Below, piece by piece: positions 9,444 to 18,965 of a DNA stretch of 64,000 nt; the first letter of the stretch is position 1; each line of letters starts with the position of its first letter. The translations under genes were made by a program, and so were the position numbers. The notes beneath the pieces are model-generated. The model made no database searches, had not been told where the DNA came from, and saw only the letters and a program-made list of their open reading frames with translations. Source of the stretch: Mycolicibacterium llatzerense (GTDB taxonomy: Bacteria > Actinomycetota > Actinomycetes > Mycobacteriales > Mycobacteriaceae); contig NZ_JXST01000003.1 in NCBI RefSeq assembly GCF_000878195.1, forward strand, positions 151,826 to 215,825, given 5' to 3'.

Positions 9444-10355
9444 TTACGCCTTCCGGTTCAGGACTGCGCGGACGTACTTCAGCTGCGTCCAGGCCCGGGA
9501 CAGTTCGTCGTCCGGGTACTGGAAACCGTTGTCGGTGTGCGCCTCTTCGACCGACCGCGCGGTGACGTCCCAGCCGAGTCCGGTCAGGTAGTCGGTGACG
9601 TGGTTGCGGTCGCCCTGGTAGATCAGGTCGGCGATCTCGATGTTCGAACCGAGCGCCTTCATCCGCTCACGCATCGCCTGCATCCGCTCGTCGTCGAACG
9701 CGCTGCTCAGGTCGCCGACCTGCTCGGCGGCCACGAAGCTGCCGGGTGCCGACAGCGCGGTGATGTTGTCGAACAGCCGGTCCTGGGCCTCCGGCGGCAG
9801 GTAGATCAGCAGCCCTTCGGCGATCCACGCGGTGGGCGCCGCGGGGTCGAAACCGTTGTCCCGCAGTGCCTGCATCCAGTCGTCGCGCAGGTCGACGGCG
9901 ACGGTGCGCCGGGTGGCGGTGGGGGCGGCGCCCAGGTCGGCCAGGGTCGTGGACTTGAACTCGATGACCTCGGGCTGGTCCACCTCGAAGACGACGGTGC
10001 CGTCGGGCCAGGGCAGCCGGTAGGCGCGCGCATCCAGACCGGCAGCCAGGATCACCGCCTGCCGGACACCGGCGGCGGCCGCATCGAGGAACAACTGGTC
10101 GAACCAGCGGGTGCGCACCGTCATGCCCTCCGCCGCGCGGCGCGGGGTGAAGGCCGGGTTCACGTCACCGAAGTCGATCTCGCCGTCCAGCGCTTTGGTG
10201 AAGAAGTCCAGTCCGACGGCCCGGACCAGCGGCTCGGCGTACGGGTCGTCGATCAGTTGCTCGCGGTGGGCGAGGGCACGCTGCCCTGCGACCATGGTGG
10301 CGGTGGCCCCGACGCTGGAGGCCAGGTCCCAGGAATCTCCGTCAGTTCGTGTCAT
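9444..10355 (-). CDS. Class I SAM-dependent methyltransferase (TIGR00027 family), copy 3
   Basis: A 303-residue paralogue of its neighbours, starting [18 protein letters not shown]. It carries [31 protein letters not shown] and [17 protein letters not shown]. Its N-terminal third (around [20 protein letters not shown]) and its C-terminus (ending RAVLNRKA) differ most from the other three copies, so substrate recognition may differ. Spaced 14 bases from copy 2. Confidence 0.9.
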   Translation of the reverse strand: MTRTDGDSWDLASSVGATATMVAGQRALAHREQLIDDPYAEPLVRAVGLDFFTKALDGEIDFGDVNPAFTPRRAAEGMTVRTRWFDQLFLDAAAAGVRQAVILAAGLDARAYRLPWPDGTVVFEVDQPEVIEFKSTTLADLGAAPTATRRTVAVDLRDDWMQALRDNGFDPAAPTAWIAEGLLIYLPPEAQDRLFDNITALSAPGSFVAAEQVGDLSSAFDDERMQAMRERMKALGSNIEIADLIYQGDRNHVTDYLTGLGWDVTARSVEEAHTDNGFQYPDDELSRAWTQLKYVRAVLNRKA

Positions 10356-10369
10356 TTTTCTCCCAGCTC

Positions 10370-11272
10370 CTAGTTCTTGATGGCCGTCACGGAAAGTGAA
10401 TTACGCAGTGCAGCAGTGTCTTCGGTCTCGGCGAGGGGGCGGCCGTACTCGGCGAACACTTCGAGTCGCGGGCGGGCCGTGGTGTGCCAGCCACTGGCAT
10501 CCAGGTGCTCGACCACCGAGGTCCGGTCGCCCTGGTACCAGAGGTCGGTCAGGTTGAGGTCAAGGCCGGCGCCGCGCCACCGCTCGCTCATGGCCGCGCC
10601 GCGCTCACGCATGCCCGCGCCGTGGTCGGTGTGGAACTCGGTGGCCAGCCGGCTGCCGGGCGCCGACAGCGCGGTGATGTTGTCGAAGAGTTTGTCCTGT
10701 GCCTCGGGCGGCAGGTAGATCAGCAGTCCCTCGGCGATCCAGGCCGTCGGCGCCGAAGAATCGAACCCGACGGCGCGCAGTGCGGCGGGCCAGTCCTCGC
10801 GTAGATCGATCGCGACCGTGCGGCGTTCGCAGGTGGGTGTGGCCCCGATCTGAGCCATGGTCCCGGTCTTGGCGGCGATCACCTCGGGCTGGTCGATCTC
10901 GTAGACGACGGTGCCCGCCGGCCAGTCCAGCCGGTAGGCCCGCGAGTCGAGGCCGGCGGCGAGGATGACGGCCTGCCGGATGCCGGCGGCAGTCGCCGAA
11001 GTAAAGAAGTCGTCGAAGAACTTCGTCCGCACCGCCATCAGATTGGTCATCATGGCGGCGGCCGTCCCGACCTCGCCGGTGAGATCGATCTGCCCGTCGA
11101 GCAGATTGATGAAGAACTCGACGCCGACGGCCCGCACCAGCGGATCGGCATACGGATCGCTGATGAGCGGCTCCGCTTCCTTGGTGGCCAGGGCGCGGGC
11201 GGTGGCCACCATGGTCGCGGTCGCGCCCACGCTCGAGGCCAGATCCCAGGTGTCGCTGTCGGTCCGGGTCAT
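10370..11272 (-). CDS. Class I SAM-dependent methyltransferase (TIGR00027 family), copy 2
   Basis: A 300-residue paralogue beginning [18 protein letters not shown], with [31 protein letters not shown] and [17 protein letters not shown]. The region between residues 70 and 90 ([20 protein letters not shown]) is specific to this copy. It is 20 bases downstream of copy 1, consistent with one polycistronic unit. Confidence 0.9.
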   Translation of the reverse strand: MTRTDSDTWDLASSVGATATMVATARALATKEAEPLISDPYADPLVRAVGVEFFINLLDGQIDLTGEVGTAAAMMTNLMAVRTKFFDDFFTSATAAGIRQAVILAAGLDSRAYRLDWPAGTVVYEIDQPEVIAAKTGTMAQIGATPTCERRTVAIDLREDWPAALRAVGFDSSAPTAWIAEGLLIYLPPEAQDKLFDNITALSAPGSRLATEFHTDHGAGMRERGAAMSERWRGAGLDLNLTDLWYQGDRTSVVEHLDASGWHTTARPRLEVFAEYGRPLAETEDTAALRNSLSVTAIKN

Positions 11273-11292
11273 TGGTTCACTCCTATCAGGGA

Positions 11293-12222
11293 TCAGCGCA
11301 GCGCGGTGACGTAGTTGACCTCGCCCATCGTGGGATGGTCGCTGTCGGGGTCGACCTCGACCGGGGCCAGGCCGTTGCGGATCAGCAGGTCATTGGCGGT
11401 GATGGCGGTCGTCTGCCAGCCATGGCCCTGCAGGTAGGTGGCTACCTCGGCCCGGTCGCCCAGATAGACCAGATCGCTGAAGTCCAGGTCGAAGCCCTGC
11501 TCGCGCCAGTGCTCCGAGGCCGATTTCATGCGTTCCCGCACGGCGTCCTCGTCGAGGTCCGGCGTGGCCGGTACGCCTTCGGCGCCCATCCGGCTACCCG
11601 GTGCGGACAGCTCGGAGATCTGGTCCAGCAAGCGGTCCTGGGCCTCCGGCGGCAGGTAGCCGAACAATCCCTCGGCGATCCAGGCCGTCGGCTTGCTCGG
11701 GTCGAAACCCGCGGCCTGCAGCGCGGCCGGCCAGTCGTCGCGCAGATCGATCGCCACTGCGCGCCGCTCGGTGGTCGGCCCGGCGTTCAGTTCGGACAGG
11801 GTTCTGGTCTTGAACTCGATGACGTCGGGCTGGTCCAGTTCGTAGACGACGGTGCCCGCGGGCCAGGCCAAGCGGTAGGCCCGGGCGTCGAGGCCGGCCG
11901 CCAGGATGACGGCCTGCCGGATGCCGGCCTTGCCGGCGTCGTGGAAGAAGTCGTCGAAGAATCGGGTGCGGGCCGCCATGCCATTGGTCAGTTGCGCCAT
12001 GGTCGGGCCGTAGCCGGCGCCGAACTGGGCCGGATCGGTGGCGCCGTCGACCAACTTGGTGAAGAACTCGACCCCGACGGCGCGGACCAGGGGAGCGGCG
12101 AACGGATCGTCGATGATCGGATCCTCGGAGTGGGTGGCGAGGGCGCGAGCGGCGGCCACCAGGGTCGCGGTCGCTCCCACGCTCGATGCCAGGTCCCAGG
12201 TGTCGTTGTCAGTGCGTGCCAT
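11293..12222 (-). CDS. Class I SAM-dependent methyltransferase (TIGR00027 family), copy 1
   Basis: A 309-residue paralogue and the promoter-proximal gene of the four. It begins [18 protein letters not shown] and has [17 protein letters not shown] and [14 protein letters not shown]. The otherwise constant [12 protein letters not shown] block reads [12 protein letters not shown] here. Divergent from secY, with a 328-bp intergenic region that must contain both promoters. Confidence 0.9.
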   Translation of the reverse strand: MARTDNDTWDLASSVGATATLVAAARALATHSEDPIIDDPFAAPLVRAVGVEFFTKLVDGATDPAQFGAGYGPTMAQLTNGMAARTRFFDDFFHDAGKAGIRQAVILAAGLDARAYRLAWPAGTVVYELDQPDVIEFKTRTLSELNAGPTTERRAVAIDLRDDWPAALQAAGFDPSKPTAWIAEGLFGYLPPEAQDRLLDQISELSAPGSRMGAEGVPATPDLDEDAVRERMKSASEHWREQGFDLDFSDLVYLGDRAEVATYLQGHGWQTTAITANDLLIRNGLAPVEVDPDSDHPTMGEVNYVTALR

Positions 12223-12550
12223 CGCGTCATTCCTGTCGTGTGTTACCCGGCGAAAGGGCCGGTAGTTAGCTCATGTAACAACCTCTCGGCGACTGTACGC
12301 GCCCTTCCTGAACGCGGCAGAAATGCCGGGTGGCGGCAGGTTTCGACCGGTCCGGGCTGGGTGGGACGGGTCCGGCGCCGAGCGGATGCAGGTCGGGGGG
12401 ACGGCAACTGTTATTCTCGGAGACTGATTTGACGGCGCGTCCAGACAGGTCGGGTACCTGCTGTTGGTCGCGCACGGAATTAACCAAACGCTGGACCTGA
12501 CCAGCCCCATCAGCACGCCGCGGCCCGAGCTCGGCTGCGCAGGAGGAAGA
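12223..12550. other. Divergent intergenic region between methyltransferases and secY
   Basis: No gene is supported in these 328 bases. A TATTCT box at 12412-12417 could be a -10 element for secY, but I see no good -35 at the right distance. An imperfect dyad GTTAGCTCATGTAAC near 12264 could be an operator for the methyltransferase operon. The secY ribosome-binding site AGGAGGA is at 12541-12547. Confidence 0.4.
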
Positions 12551-13873
12551 GTGCTTTCGGCTTTTATCTCGTCCCTGCGGACGGCCGATCTGCGACGCAA
12601 GATCCTCTTCACGCTGGGTGTAGTCATCCTGTATCGGGCCGGTGCTGCATTGCCGTCCCCCGGGGTGAACTACCCGAACGTGCAGAAGTGCATCGAGCAG
12701 GTCAGTGGCGGTGACGCAGCGCAGGTCTACTCGCTGATCAACCTGTTCTCCGGCGGTGCGCTACTGCATCTATCGGTGCTGGCGGTCGGCGTGATGCCAT
12801 ACATCACCGCGAGCATCATCGTGCAGCTGCTGGTCGTGGTCATCCCACGCTTCGAACAGCTCCAGAAGGAAGGTCAGTCCGGTCAGGCCAAGATGACGCA
12901 GTACACGCGTTATCTCGCGATCGCGCTGGCCGTTCTGCAGGGCACTTCGATCGTCGCGATGGCCGCCAGCGGCAACCTGCTACAGGGCTGCACGCTGAAC
13001 ATCATCCAGGACCAGAGCATCTTCACCCTCGTGGTGATCGTGCTGGTCATGACCGCGGGCGCCGCCCTGGTCATGTGGATGGGCGAGCTGGTCACCGAGC
13101 GTGGCATCGGCAACGGCATGTCGCTGATGATCTTCGCCGGTATCGCGGCCCGTATCCCGTCCGAAGGCCAGTCCATCCTGGAGAGCCGCGGCGGCGTGGT
13201 CTTCGCGTCGGTCCTGGCCGCAACGCTGATCATCATCGTCGGTGTGGTCTTCGTCGAGCAGGGCCAGCGCCGTATCCCGGTGCAGTACGCCAAGCGCATG
13301 GTGGGACGTCGCATGTACGGCGGCACTTCTACTTACCTGCCGCTGAAGGTCAACCAGGCCGGCGTCATCCCCGTCATCTTCGCCTCGTCGCTGATCTACA
13401 TCCCGCACCTGATCACCCAGCTGGTCACCGCGGGCGATCCGAACGCGTCCAACGGCTGGTGGTCCAAGGCGATCGCCAAGTACCTGACCAACCCGGCCGA
13501 CCCGGTCTACATCGCGATCTACTTCGGCCTGATCATCTTCTTCACGTACTTCTACGTGTCCATCACGTTCAACCCCGATGAGCGGGCGGACGAGATGAAG
13601 AAGTTCGGTGGCTTCATCCCGGGCATCCGGCCGGGCAAGCCGACGGCGGACTACCTGCGGTACGTCCTGAGCCGGATCACGCTGCCGGGCTCGATCTACC
13701 TCGGTTTGATCGCTGTGTTGCCTAATCTGTTCCTGCAGGGCGGCGGAGGCAGCGCTCAGAACTTGCCGTTCGGCGGTACGGCCGTGCTGATCATGATTGG
13801 CGTGGGTCTGGACACGGTCAAGCAGATCGAGAGCCAGCTCATGCAGCGCAACTACGAAGGGTTCCTCAAATGA
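12551..13873 (+). CDS. secY: Preprotein translocase subunit SecY
   Basis: Central ten-helix channel of the Sec translocon. The 440-residue product begins (V)[17 protein letters not shown] and ends [13 protein letters not shown] choose the GTG at 12551 because the strong AGGAGGA stands four bases before it and the length matches mycobacterial SecY (about 440 residues); the frame continues 29 codons upstream without family similarity. The last four bases overlap adk (ATGA), the conserved secY-adk-map arrangement. Confidence 0.97.
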   Translation: MLSAFISSLRTADLRRKILFTLGVVILYRAGAALPSPGVNYPNVQKCIEQVSGGDAAQVYSLINLFSGGALLHLSVLAVGVMPYITASIIVQLLVVVIPRFEQLQKEGQSGQAKMTQYTRYLAIALAVLQGTSIVAMAASGNLLQGCTLNIIQDQSIFTLVVIVLVMTAGAALVMWMGELVTERGIGNGMSLMIFAGIAARIPSEGQSILESRGGVVFASVLAATLIIIVGVVFVEQGQRRIPVQYAKRMVGRRMYGGTSTYLPLKVNQAGVIPVIFASSLIYIPHLITQLVTAGDPNASNGWWSKAIAKYLTNPADPVYIAIYFGLIIFFTYFYVSITFNPDERADEMKKFGGFIPGIRPGKPTADYLRYVLSRITLPGSIYLGLIAVLPNLFLQGGGGSAQNLPFGGTAVLIMIGVGLDTVKQIESQLMQRNYEGFLK

Positions 13874-14415
13874 GAATGGTTCTGCTGGGACCGCCGGGAG
13901 CAGGCAAGGGCACTCAGGCCGAGAAGCTGGCCGAGAAGTTCGGCATCCCGCAGATCTCCACGGGTGATCTGTTCCGTAGCAACATCAGCAAGGGCACCCC
14001 GCTCGGTGTCGAGGCCAAGAAGTACCTCGACGCCGGTGACCTGGTCCCGGCAGAGCTGACCAACGCGCTGGTCGACGACCGTCTCGACGCCGACGACACC
14101 GCCGCCGGGTTCATCCTCGACGGGTTCCCCCGCTCGGTCGAGCAGGCCGTCGCGCTGCGCGAGATGCTGGCCAAGCGCAGCCTGAAGCTGGACGCGGTGC
14201 TGGAGTTCCGTGTGTCGGAGTCCGAGCTGCTGACCCGGCTGAAGAGCCGCGGCCGCGCCGACGACACCGAAGAGGTCATCCTCAACCGCATGAAGGTGTA
14301 CCGGGACGAGACCGCCCCGCTGCTCGACTACTACCAGGACGAGCTCGTGTCGGTCGACGCCGTGGGCAGCCTGGACGAGGTTTTCGCCCGCGCCCTGCAG
14401 GCGCTCGGCGGCTAA
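13870..14415 (+). CDS. adk: Adenylate kinase
   Basis: Catalyses ATP + AMP = 2 ADP. The 181-residue product has the P-loop GPPGAGKGT (residues 7-15), the AMP-binding segment [11 protein letters not shown] and DGFPRS. It is the short form, in which the LID domain between SRGRADD and the next helix is only a brief loop without zinc cysteines, as in M. tuberculosis Adk. It overlaps secY by four bases and precedes map by 28. Confidence 0.96.
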   Translation: MRMVLLGPPGAGKGTQAEKLAEKFGIPQISTGDLFRSNISKGTPLGVEAKKYLDAGDLVPAELTNALVDDRLDADDTAAGFILDGFPRSVEQAVALREMLAKRSLKLDAVLEFRVSESELLTRLKSRGRADDTEEVILNRMKVYRDETAPLLDYYQDELVSVDAVGSLDEVFARALQALGG

Positions 14416-14443
14416 GCCGCCGATCCGGCTGAAGTAGTTATCG

Positions 14444-15247
14444 ATGATTGGTCTACCTCGACGCGGCCGCAAGGTCGTCCCGCAGCGCACTCCCGGCGAA
14501 CTGGACGCCATGGCGGCTGCCGGCTCCCTGGTGGCGGCCGCGCTGAAAGCAGTTCGTGAGGCCGCCGCGCCCGGGGTGTCCACCCTCGACCTGGACCAGA
14601 TCGCCGAGTCCGTCATCCGCGATGGCGGCGGCATCCCGTCCTTCCTGGGCTATCACGGTTTCCCGGCGACCATCTGCGCGTCGGTCAACGACCGCGTGGT
14701 GCACGGGATTCCGACCGCCGACGAGGTGCTCGCCAGCGGTGATCTGGTGTCCATCGACTGCGGCGCCATCTTGAACGACTGGCACGGCGACTCGGCGGTG
14801 ACGTTCGGCGTCGGCCCGCTGATCGACGCCGACCAGAAGCTGTCCGACGCCACCCGCGAGTCCATGGAGGCGGGTATCGCCGCCATGGTGCCCGGCAACC
14901 GGCTGACCGACGTCTCGCACGCCATCGAGGTGGCCACCCGCGCCGCATCCGCCCGCTATGACCGCAAGTTCGGCATCGTCGCAGGCTACGGCGGCCACGG
15001 CATCGGCCAAGAGATGCACATGGACCCGTTCCTGCCGAACGAGGGATCGCCCGGTCGGGGCCCGTTCCTGGAACCCGGCTCGGTGCTGGCGATCGAACCG
15101 ATGCTCACCTTGGGCAGCTCCAAGACGGTCATCCTCGAAGACGAGTGGACAGTGGTCACCAAGGACGGCTCTCGTGCCGCACACTGGGAACACACCGTTG
15201 CGGTCACCGAGGACGGACCCAGAATTCTGACCCTCCTGCGCGACTGA
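14444..15247 (+). CDS. map: Methionine aminopeptidase type I
   Basis: Removes N-terminal methionine from nascent proteins. The 267-residue product belongs to the M24 family; the metal-binding set can be followed through the segments [17 protein letters not shown] (two Asp), [13 protein letters not shown] (His), and the two Glu in LAIEPML and in the C-terminal VTEDG region. ATG 14444 gives [23 protein letters not shown], the actinobacterial N-terminus. Mycobacteria have a second paralogue (mapB); position next to adk identifies this as the Rv0734 equivalent. Confidence 0.93.
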   Translation: MIGLPRRGRKVVPQRTPGELDAMAAAGSLVAAALKAVREAAAPGVSTLDLDQIAESVIRDGGGIPSFLGYHGFPATICASVNDRVVHGIPTADEVLASGDLVSIDCGAILNDWHGDSAVTFGVGPLIDADQKLSDATRESMEAGIAAMVPGNRLTDVSHAIEVATRAASARYDRKFGIVAGYGGHGIGQEMHMDPFLPNEGSPGRGPFLEPGSVLAIEPMLTLGSSKTVILEDEWTVVTKDGSRAAHWEHTVAVTEDGPRILTLLRD

Positions 15248-15252
15248 TTCGG

Positions 15253-15280
15253 TGAACCGGATCGCCCCTGATCTCGTGTC
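15253..15280 (+). promoter_or_regulatory. SigL-dependent autoregulatory promoter
   Basis: TGAACC (15253-15258) and CGTGTC (15275-15280) are separated by 16 bp. This equals the SigL consensus reported for M. tuberculosis (TGAACC, spacer about 15-17, CGTgtc) and lies 18 bp before the sigL start, indicating that sigL-rslA, and possibly the genes after it, are autoactivated. Confidence 0.8.
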
Positions 15281-15298
15281 AATGACGGAGGTTGGTGC

Positions 15299-15823
15299 AT
15301 GAGCGATCCGGAGGCCGCCATGATGCGGGTGCTTTATGACGAGCACGCTGGCGCCCTTTGGCGTTATGCCCTGAGACTGACGCAGGACTCGGCGCGTGCC
15401 GAGGACGTCGTGCAGGAGACACTGCTGCGGGCGTGGCGGCATCCCGACGTCGTGTCCGACACCGACCAGTCCCCGCGGGCCTGGCTCTACACCGTCGCCC
15501 GCAACCTGATCATCGATGAGCAGCGCAGCGCCCGGCGCCGGCACGAAACCACCTCGTCAGAGGTGGTGGAGGCCGAGGACCGGACGGACCCGAAGGCTAC
15601 CGATGAAGTGGATATCACCTTGGATCGGATGTTGCTCGGGGGCGCCCTGAGTCAGCTCTCCGTCGACCATCGCGCCGTGATCGAGCGCGCGTACTACCGG
15701 CAGTTGAGCGTCGCGCAGATTGCGGCGGAGCTTCAGATCGCCGAGGGCACAGTGAAGTCGAGGCTGCATTACGCGGTCCGGGCGCTGCGCCTGAATCTGC
15801 AGGAAATGGGGGTGACTCGGTGA
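15299..15823 (+). CDS. sigL: ECF RNA polymerase sigma factor SigL
   Basis: A 174-residue extracytoplasmic-function sigma factor with region 2 (residues ~10-80, containing YALRLTQDSARAEDVVQET and RAWLYTVARNLIIDE) and region 4 (~115-168, with HRAVIERAYYRQLSVAQIAA). In M. tuberculosis SigL drives a small regulon including polyketide synthase and secreted-protein genes and is held by membrane-bound RslA. Position after map and before a zinc anti-sigma gene, plus the upstream SigL-type promoter, support the assignment. Overlaps rslA by four bases (GTGA). Confidence 0.92.
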   Translation: MSDPEAAMMRVLYDEHAGALWRYALRLTQDSARAEDVVQETLLRAWRHPDVVSDTDQSPRAWLYTVARNLIIDEQRSARRRHETTSSEVVEAEDRTDPKATDEVDITLDRMLLGGALSQLSVDHRAVIERAYYRQLSVAQIAAELQIAEGTVKSRLHYAVRALRLNLQEMGVTR

Positions 15824-16548
15824 GCGCACACCTGATCGAGTCCATCGGACCCTTTGACGGCGACCGGTACGAAACCTGGGACGCCGCCTACGTGCTGGGC
15901 TCGCTGTCCAGCGCGGAACGCCGCGAGTACGAGGCGCACCTGCATAACTGCGCGCGATGCCGCGATGCGGTCTCTGAGATCAGTGGCATGCCGGCCCTGC
16001 TGGGGCTACTGCAGTTGGCTGATGTGCAGGAGATCAGTGCCGAGCAACCGGAACCGCCGTTGCGCCCCGAGGTGCTCGATTCGGTGTTGGCCAAGGTGCG
16101 GTGGCGCCGGCGCCGGACCCGCTGGGTGACGACGGCAGTGGCCGGCCTGGCCGCAGCGGTACTGGCAGTCGGTGCGGTGGCCGTGGTACAGCCGGAGTTC
16201 TTCGGCGGCGGCCAGGCTCAGGAGCAGGCGCAGCAGCTGCCCATGCAGCACGTGGCACCCACTCCGTTCAACGCCACCATCGCGCTGAGCAGTTTCGGTT
16301 GGGGCACCCGGATCGACATGGCGTGCAGCTATGGCGACTGGTCCAGCGGACCGGCAGCCCCGCCGACCAACCTGGGTATGGTCGTGGTGGGCCGCGACGG
16401 CAGCCGTGCGCAGATCGCCACGTGGTTCGGTATGTCTGGAGCCACCGCGTTGCCGAGCGGTAACACGCCGATGCAGGTTTCGGAAATTGCTGCGGTACAA
16501 CTGGTTTCCGCTGACAGCGGCAAGGTGCTGCTCGAGCGCAATTTGTAG
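15820..16548 (+). CDS. rslA: Anti-sigma-L factor RslA
   Basis: A 242-residue single-pass membrane anti-sigma factor. The cytoplasmic part has the zinc motif H40-x3-C44-x2-C47 (HLHNCARC), which in RslA releases SigL on oxidation. A transmembrane helix spans about residues 101-122, followed by an exterior domain with a conserved-looking segment (FNATIALSSFGWGTRIDMAC) of roughly 115 residues. GTG at 15820 overlaps the sigL stop, so the two are coupled. The next gene starts 73 bases later on the same strand. Confidence 0.9.
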   Translation: MSAHLIESIGPFDGDRYETWDAAYVLGSLSSAERREYEAHLHNCARCRDAVSEISGMPALLGLLQLADVQEISAEQPEPPLRPEVLDSVLAKVRWRRRRTRWVTTAVAGLAAAVLAVGAVAVVQPEFFGGGQAQEQAQQLPMQHVAPTPFNATIALSSFGWGTRIDMACSYGDWSSGPAAPPTNLGMVVVGRDGSRAQIATWFGMSGATALPSGNTPMQVSEIAAVQLVSADSGKVLLERNL

Positions 16549-16621
16549 ATTTTCCCGGCGGCGTTGAACCATCCGGCGCTCCGCTTCGTGTCTTGGTTAG
16601 ACGAGCGGAAGCAGGTGGCAG

Positions 16622-18337
16622 ATGGTCGGCAGGCATCGGGTGGTGGATCACATCATCACGCAACTTGCGGCGTCGGGCATCGAATATTTCTTCGGTGTCG
16701 ACGGGGCAAACATCGAGGACCTGTTCGACGCGGCGTTCTTGAGCGACGACATCACCGCGATCCTGGCGAAACACGAGTTCTCCGCGGCCACCATGGCCGA
16801 CGGCTACAGCCGTGCGGTGTCCCGGGTCGGGGTGGTGGCCGCGACATCGGGTGGCGGATCGCTGAATCTGGTTGCGGGACTGGGTGAATCACTGGCGAGT
16901 CGAGTGCCGGTGCTGGCGTTGGTGGGGCAGGCGCCGACCGGTTTGGACGGCCGTGGCAGCTTTCAGGACACCAGTGGGCGCTCCGGGTCACTCGATGCGG
17001 TGGCGCTGTTCTCCGCGGTGTCGGTGTACTGCCGTCGCGTGACGGCACCCGAGGACATCGTGCCGGCGCTGGCGGAGGCGCTGGCCGCGGCCGACAGTGG
17101 CGGCCCGGCAGTGCTGCTACTGCCGAAGGACGTCCAGCAGGCGATGATCGACATGGTCAATCCCGTTGCTGCGGTTCAGGATTCGCTGTTGGCCGATCCC
17201 GGGCCGATCGCCGAGGTGCTGCGCCGGGCCCTGGGGCCGGTCACCATCATCGCCGGCGAGCAGGTGGCCCGCGACGACGCCCGCCGTGAACTCGAGGAGC
17301 TGCGGTCGGTGCTGCGGGCCTGGGTCGCCACGGTTCCCGATGCCAAGGATGTCAGCGGCTCTCCAGGCTTGGGCCAGTCGTCGTGGCTGGGAGTCACCGG
17401 TGTGATGGGTCATCCGCGGGTGGTCGACGCGATCTCCCGTAGCGCGGTGTGCCTGGTCGTCGGAACACGCCTGTCGGTGACGGCACGCGCTGGTCTCGAC
17501 AGCGCCCTGGCCGGAGTACAGGCCGTCTCGCTCGGTGCGCAGCGGCCGTACGTCCCGACAACACACGTGAATTCGACCAACCTGCGGGCGTCACTCACGG
17601 CGCTCACGCGGTCGTTGACGGGAGCCGGCCGGCCCCACGGGATTCGGGTCCTGGATCCGTTGCCGCACACTGAACTTCAGCCACCAGTGCACGAGGGCCC
17701 CGGCATCCGGTACCGCGATACCGTCACGCTGCTCGACGAGCTGGTGCCTGATGGCGCCGACATCGTCGTCGACGCCGGCAACACCGGTGCCTCGACGGTG
17801 CACGGGCTACCGGTGCGCCGTGCCGGGCGCTTCGTGGTGGCGCTCGGGATGGGCGGCATGGGGTACAGTTTCGGCGCCGCCATCGGCATGTGCTTTGCCC
17901 GGGCGAAAACCGCTGGGCCGCAATACCGGACCGTGGTGGTGGCCGGCGACGGCTCGTTCTTCATGCACGGCATGGAATTGCACACCGCGGTGCAGTACCG
18001 GCTCCCGATCACCTTCGTGCTGTTCAACAACAACGCCCACGCCATGTGCGTCACCCGTGAGCAGTTGTTCTACGGCGACCGTTACAGCTACAACCGCTTC
18101 ACACCGGCCCGGCTCGGCGCCGGTCTGGCAGCGATGTTCCCCGGCCTGCACGCAACCGACGTCACCGAGCTGCCGCAGCTGGCCGGCGCGCTGAGCGAAG
18201 CGCTCAGCCGGCATGGACCATCGGTGGTCAGCGTCGAATGTTCCGCTGACGAAATCCCCACATTCGCACCATTTCTCGATTCAGTCACCCAACAGACGCA
18301 GAAAGAGAGCTCTCAGCATGTCGCTGCCCGCGCTTGA
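16622..18337 (+). CDS. Thiamine diphosphate-dependent enzyme (acetolactate synthase/decarboxylase superfamily)
   Basis: A 571-residue ThDP enzyme with the three-domain layout: N-terminal pyrimidine-binding domain with predicted catalytic Glu52 (KHEFSAATMADGYSR), a central domain, and a C-terminal diphosphate-binding domain with GDGSFF and, about 27 residues on, NNN. It resembles acetolactate synthase- or benzoylformate decarboxylase-like carboligases, but no FAD-binding or substrate signature lets me name the reaction. It heads a four-gene operon; the next gene begins inside its last 20 bases. The 73-bp gap to rslA leaves read-through from the SigL promoter possible. Confidence 0.85.
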   Translation: MVGRHRVVDHIITQLAASGIEYFFGVDGANIEDLFDAAFLSDDITAILAKHEFSAATMADGYSRAVSRVGVVAATSGGGSLNLVAGLGESLASRVPVLALVGQAPTGLDGRGSFQDTSGRSGSLDAVALFSAVSVYCRRVTAPEDIVPALAEALAAADSGGPAVLLLPKDVQQAMIDMVNPVAAVQDSLLADPGPIAEVLRRALGPVTIIAGEQVARDDARRELEELRSVLRAWVATVPDAKDVSGSPGLGQSSWLGVTGVMGHPRVVDAISRSAVCLVVGTRLSVTARAGLDSALAGVQAVSLGAQRPYVPTTHVNSTNLRASLTALTRSLTGAGRPHGIRVLDPLPHTELQPPVHEGPGIRYRDTVTLLDELVPDGADIVVDAGNTGASTVHGLPVRRAGRFVVALGMGGMGYSFGAAIGMCFARAKTAGPQYRTVVVAGDGSFFMHGMELHTAVQYRLPITFVLFNNNAHAMCVTREQLFYGDRYSYNRFTPARLGAGLAAMFPGLHATDVTELPQLAGALSEALSRHGPSVVSVECSADEIPTFAPFLDSVTQQTQKESSQHVAARA

Positions 18338-18965
18338 AGACATCGCCCTACCGATCGACGGGATCACCCGCATCGAGAACGCGCCCCGGGAGAAGGCCAC
18401 CCCGGTCATCATGGAGATGATGCGGTCGGTGTACCCGCACGACGTGGTCTTCGGTGAGTACTGCACCGTCAACGATTACATCGACTGCCCGCCGGAGGAA
18501 TTGTTCGAGTACCTGTCGGACACCCGCAGCCTGGAGGAGTGGACCTACAGCCTGCGCGGGTTCACCGAGACCACCGAGCCCGGCCTCTGGTTGGCCTACG
18601 ACCGGCTGGGCTCGGAGACCGAAATCTACACGCGCACAGTGTCGAACCGTGACGCGATGACCGTCGACTACCACTGCGCGTGGGACCAGGGCCAGCACCT
18701 CTGGATGATCTACCTGATGCGCGTCGTCGACGCGCAGACCGTGCTGAACAAGCCCGGCTCGGTGGTGCTGTGGACCAACTGCCACCACCCGTTCTACGAC
18801 AAGAACCCGTACCCCGAGGCGGCGCCTGCGCAGCGGCCCGTGTGGGTCGGGGATTTCTGGGACATGTTCGGGGCGGGCCACCGCCTGGAACTGGACAACC
18901 TCAAGGCAATCGCCGAATACCGGCACCGCAACGGTCTGCCGATCACGCCGGCCTGGATGAAATGA
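18318..18965 (+). CDS. SRPBCC-like (START/polyketide cyclase fold) protein
   Basis: A 215-residue protein without a signal peptide. The segment DYIDCPPEELFEYLSDTRSLEEWTYSLRGF (positions ~55-84) has the look of the SRPBCC helix-grip fold, in which a domain boundary strand is followed by a PPEELFEYL-type helix. Such proteins bind small hydrophobic ligands and act as cyclases, aromatases or hydratases in polyketide pathways. The assignment is by pattern only. The ATG at 18318 overlaps the ThDP gene by 20 bases; the end overlaps the KAS III-like gene by four (ATGA). Confidence 0.6.
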   Translation: MSLPALEDIALPIDGITRIENAPREKATPVIMEMMRSVYPHDVVFGEYCTVNDYIDCPPEELFEYLSDTRSLEEWTYSLRGFTETTEPGLWLAYDRLGSETEIYTRTVSNRDAMTVDYHCAWDQGQHLWMIYLMRVVDAQTVLNKPGSVVLWTNCHHPFYDKNPYPEAAPAQRPVWVGDFWDMFGAGHRLELDNLKAIAEYRHRNGLPITPAWMK

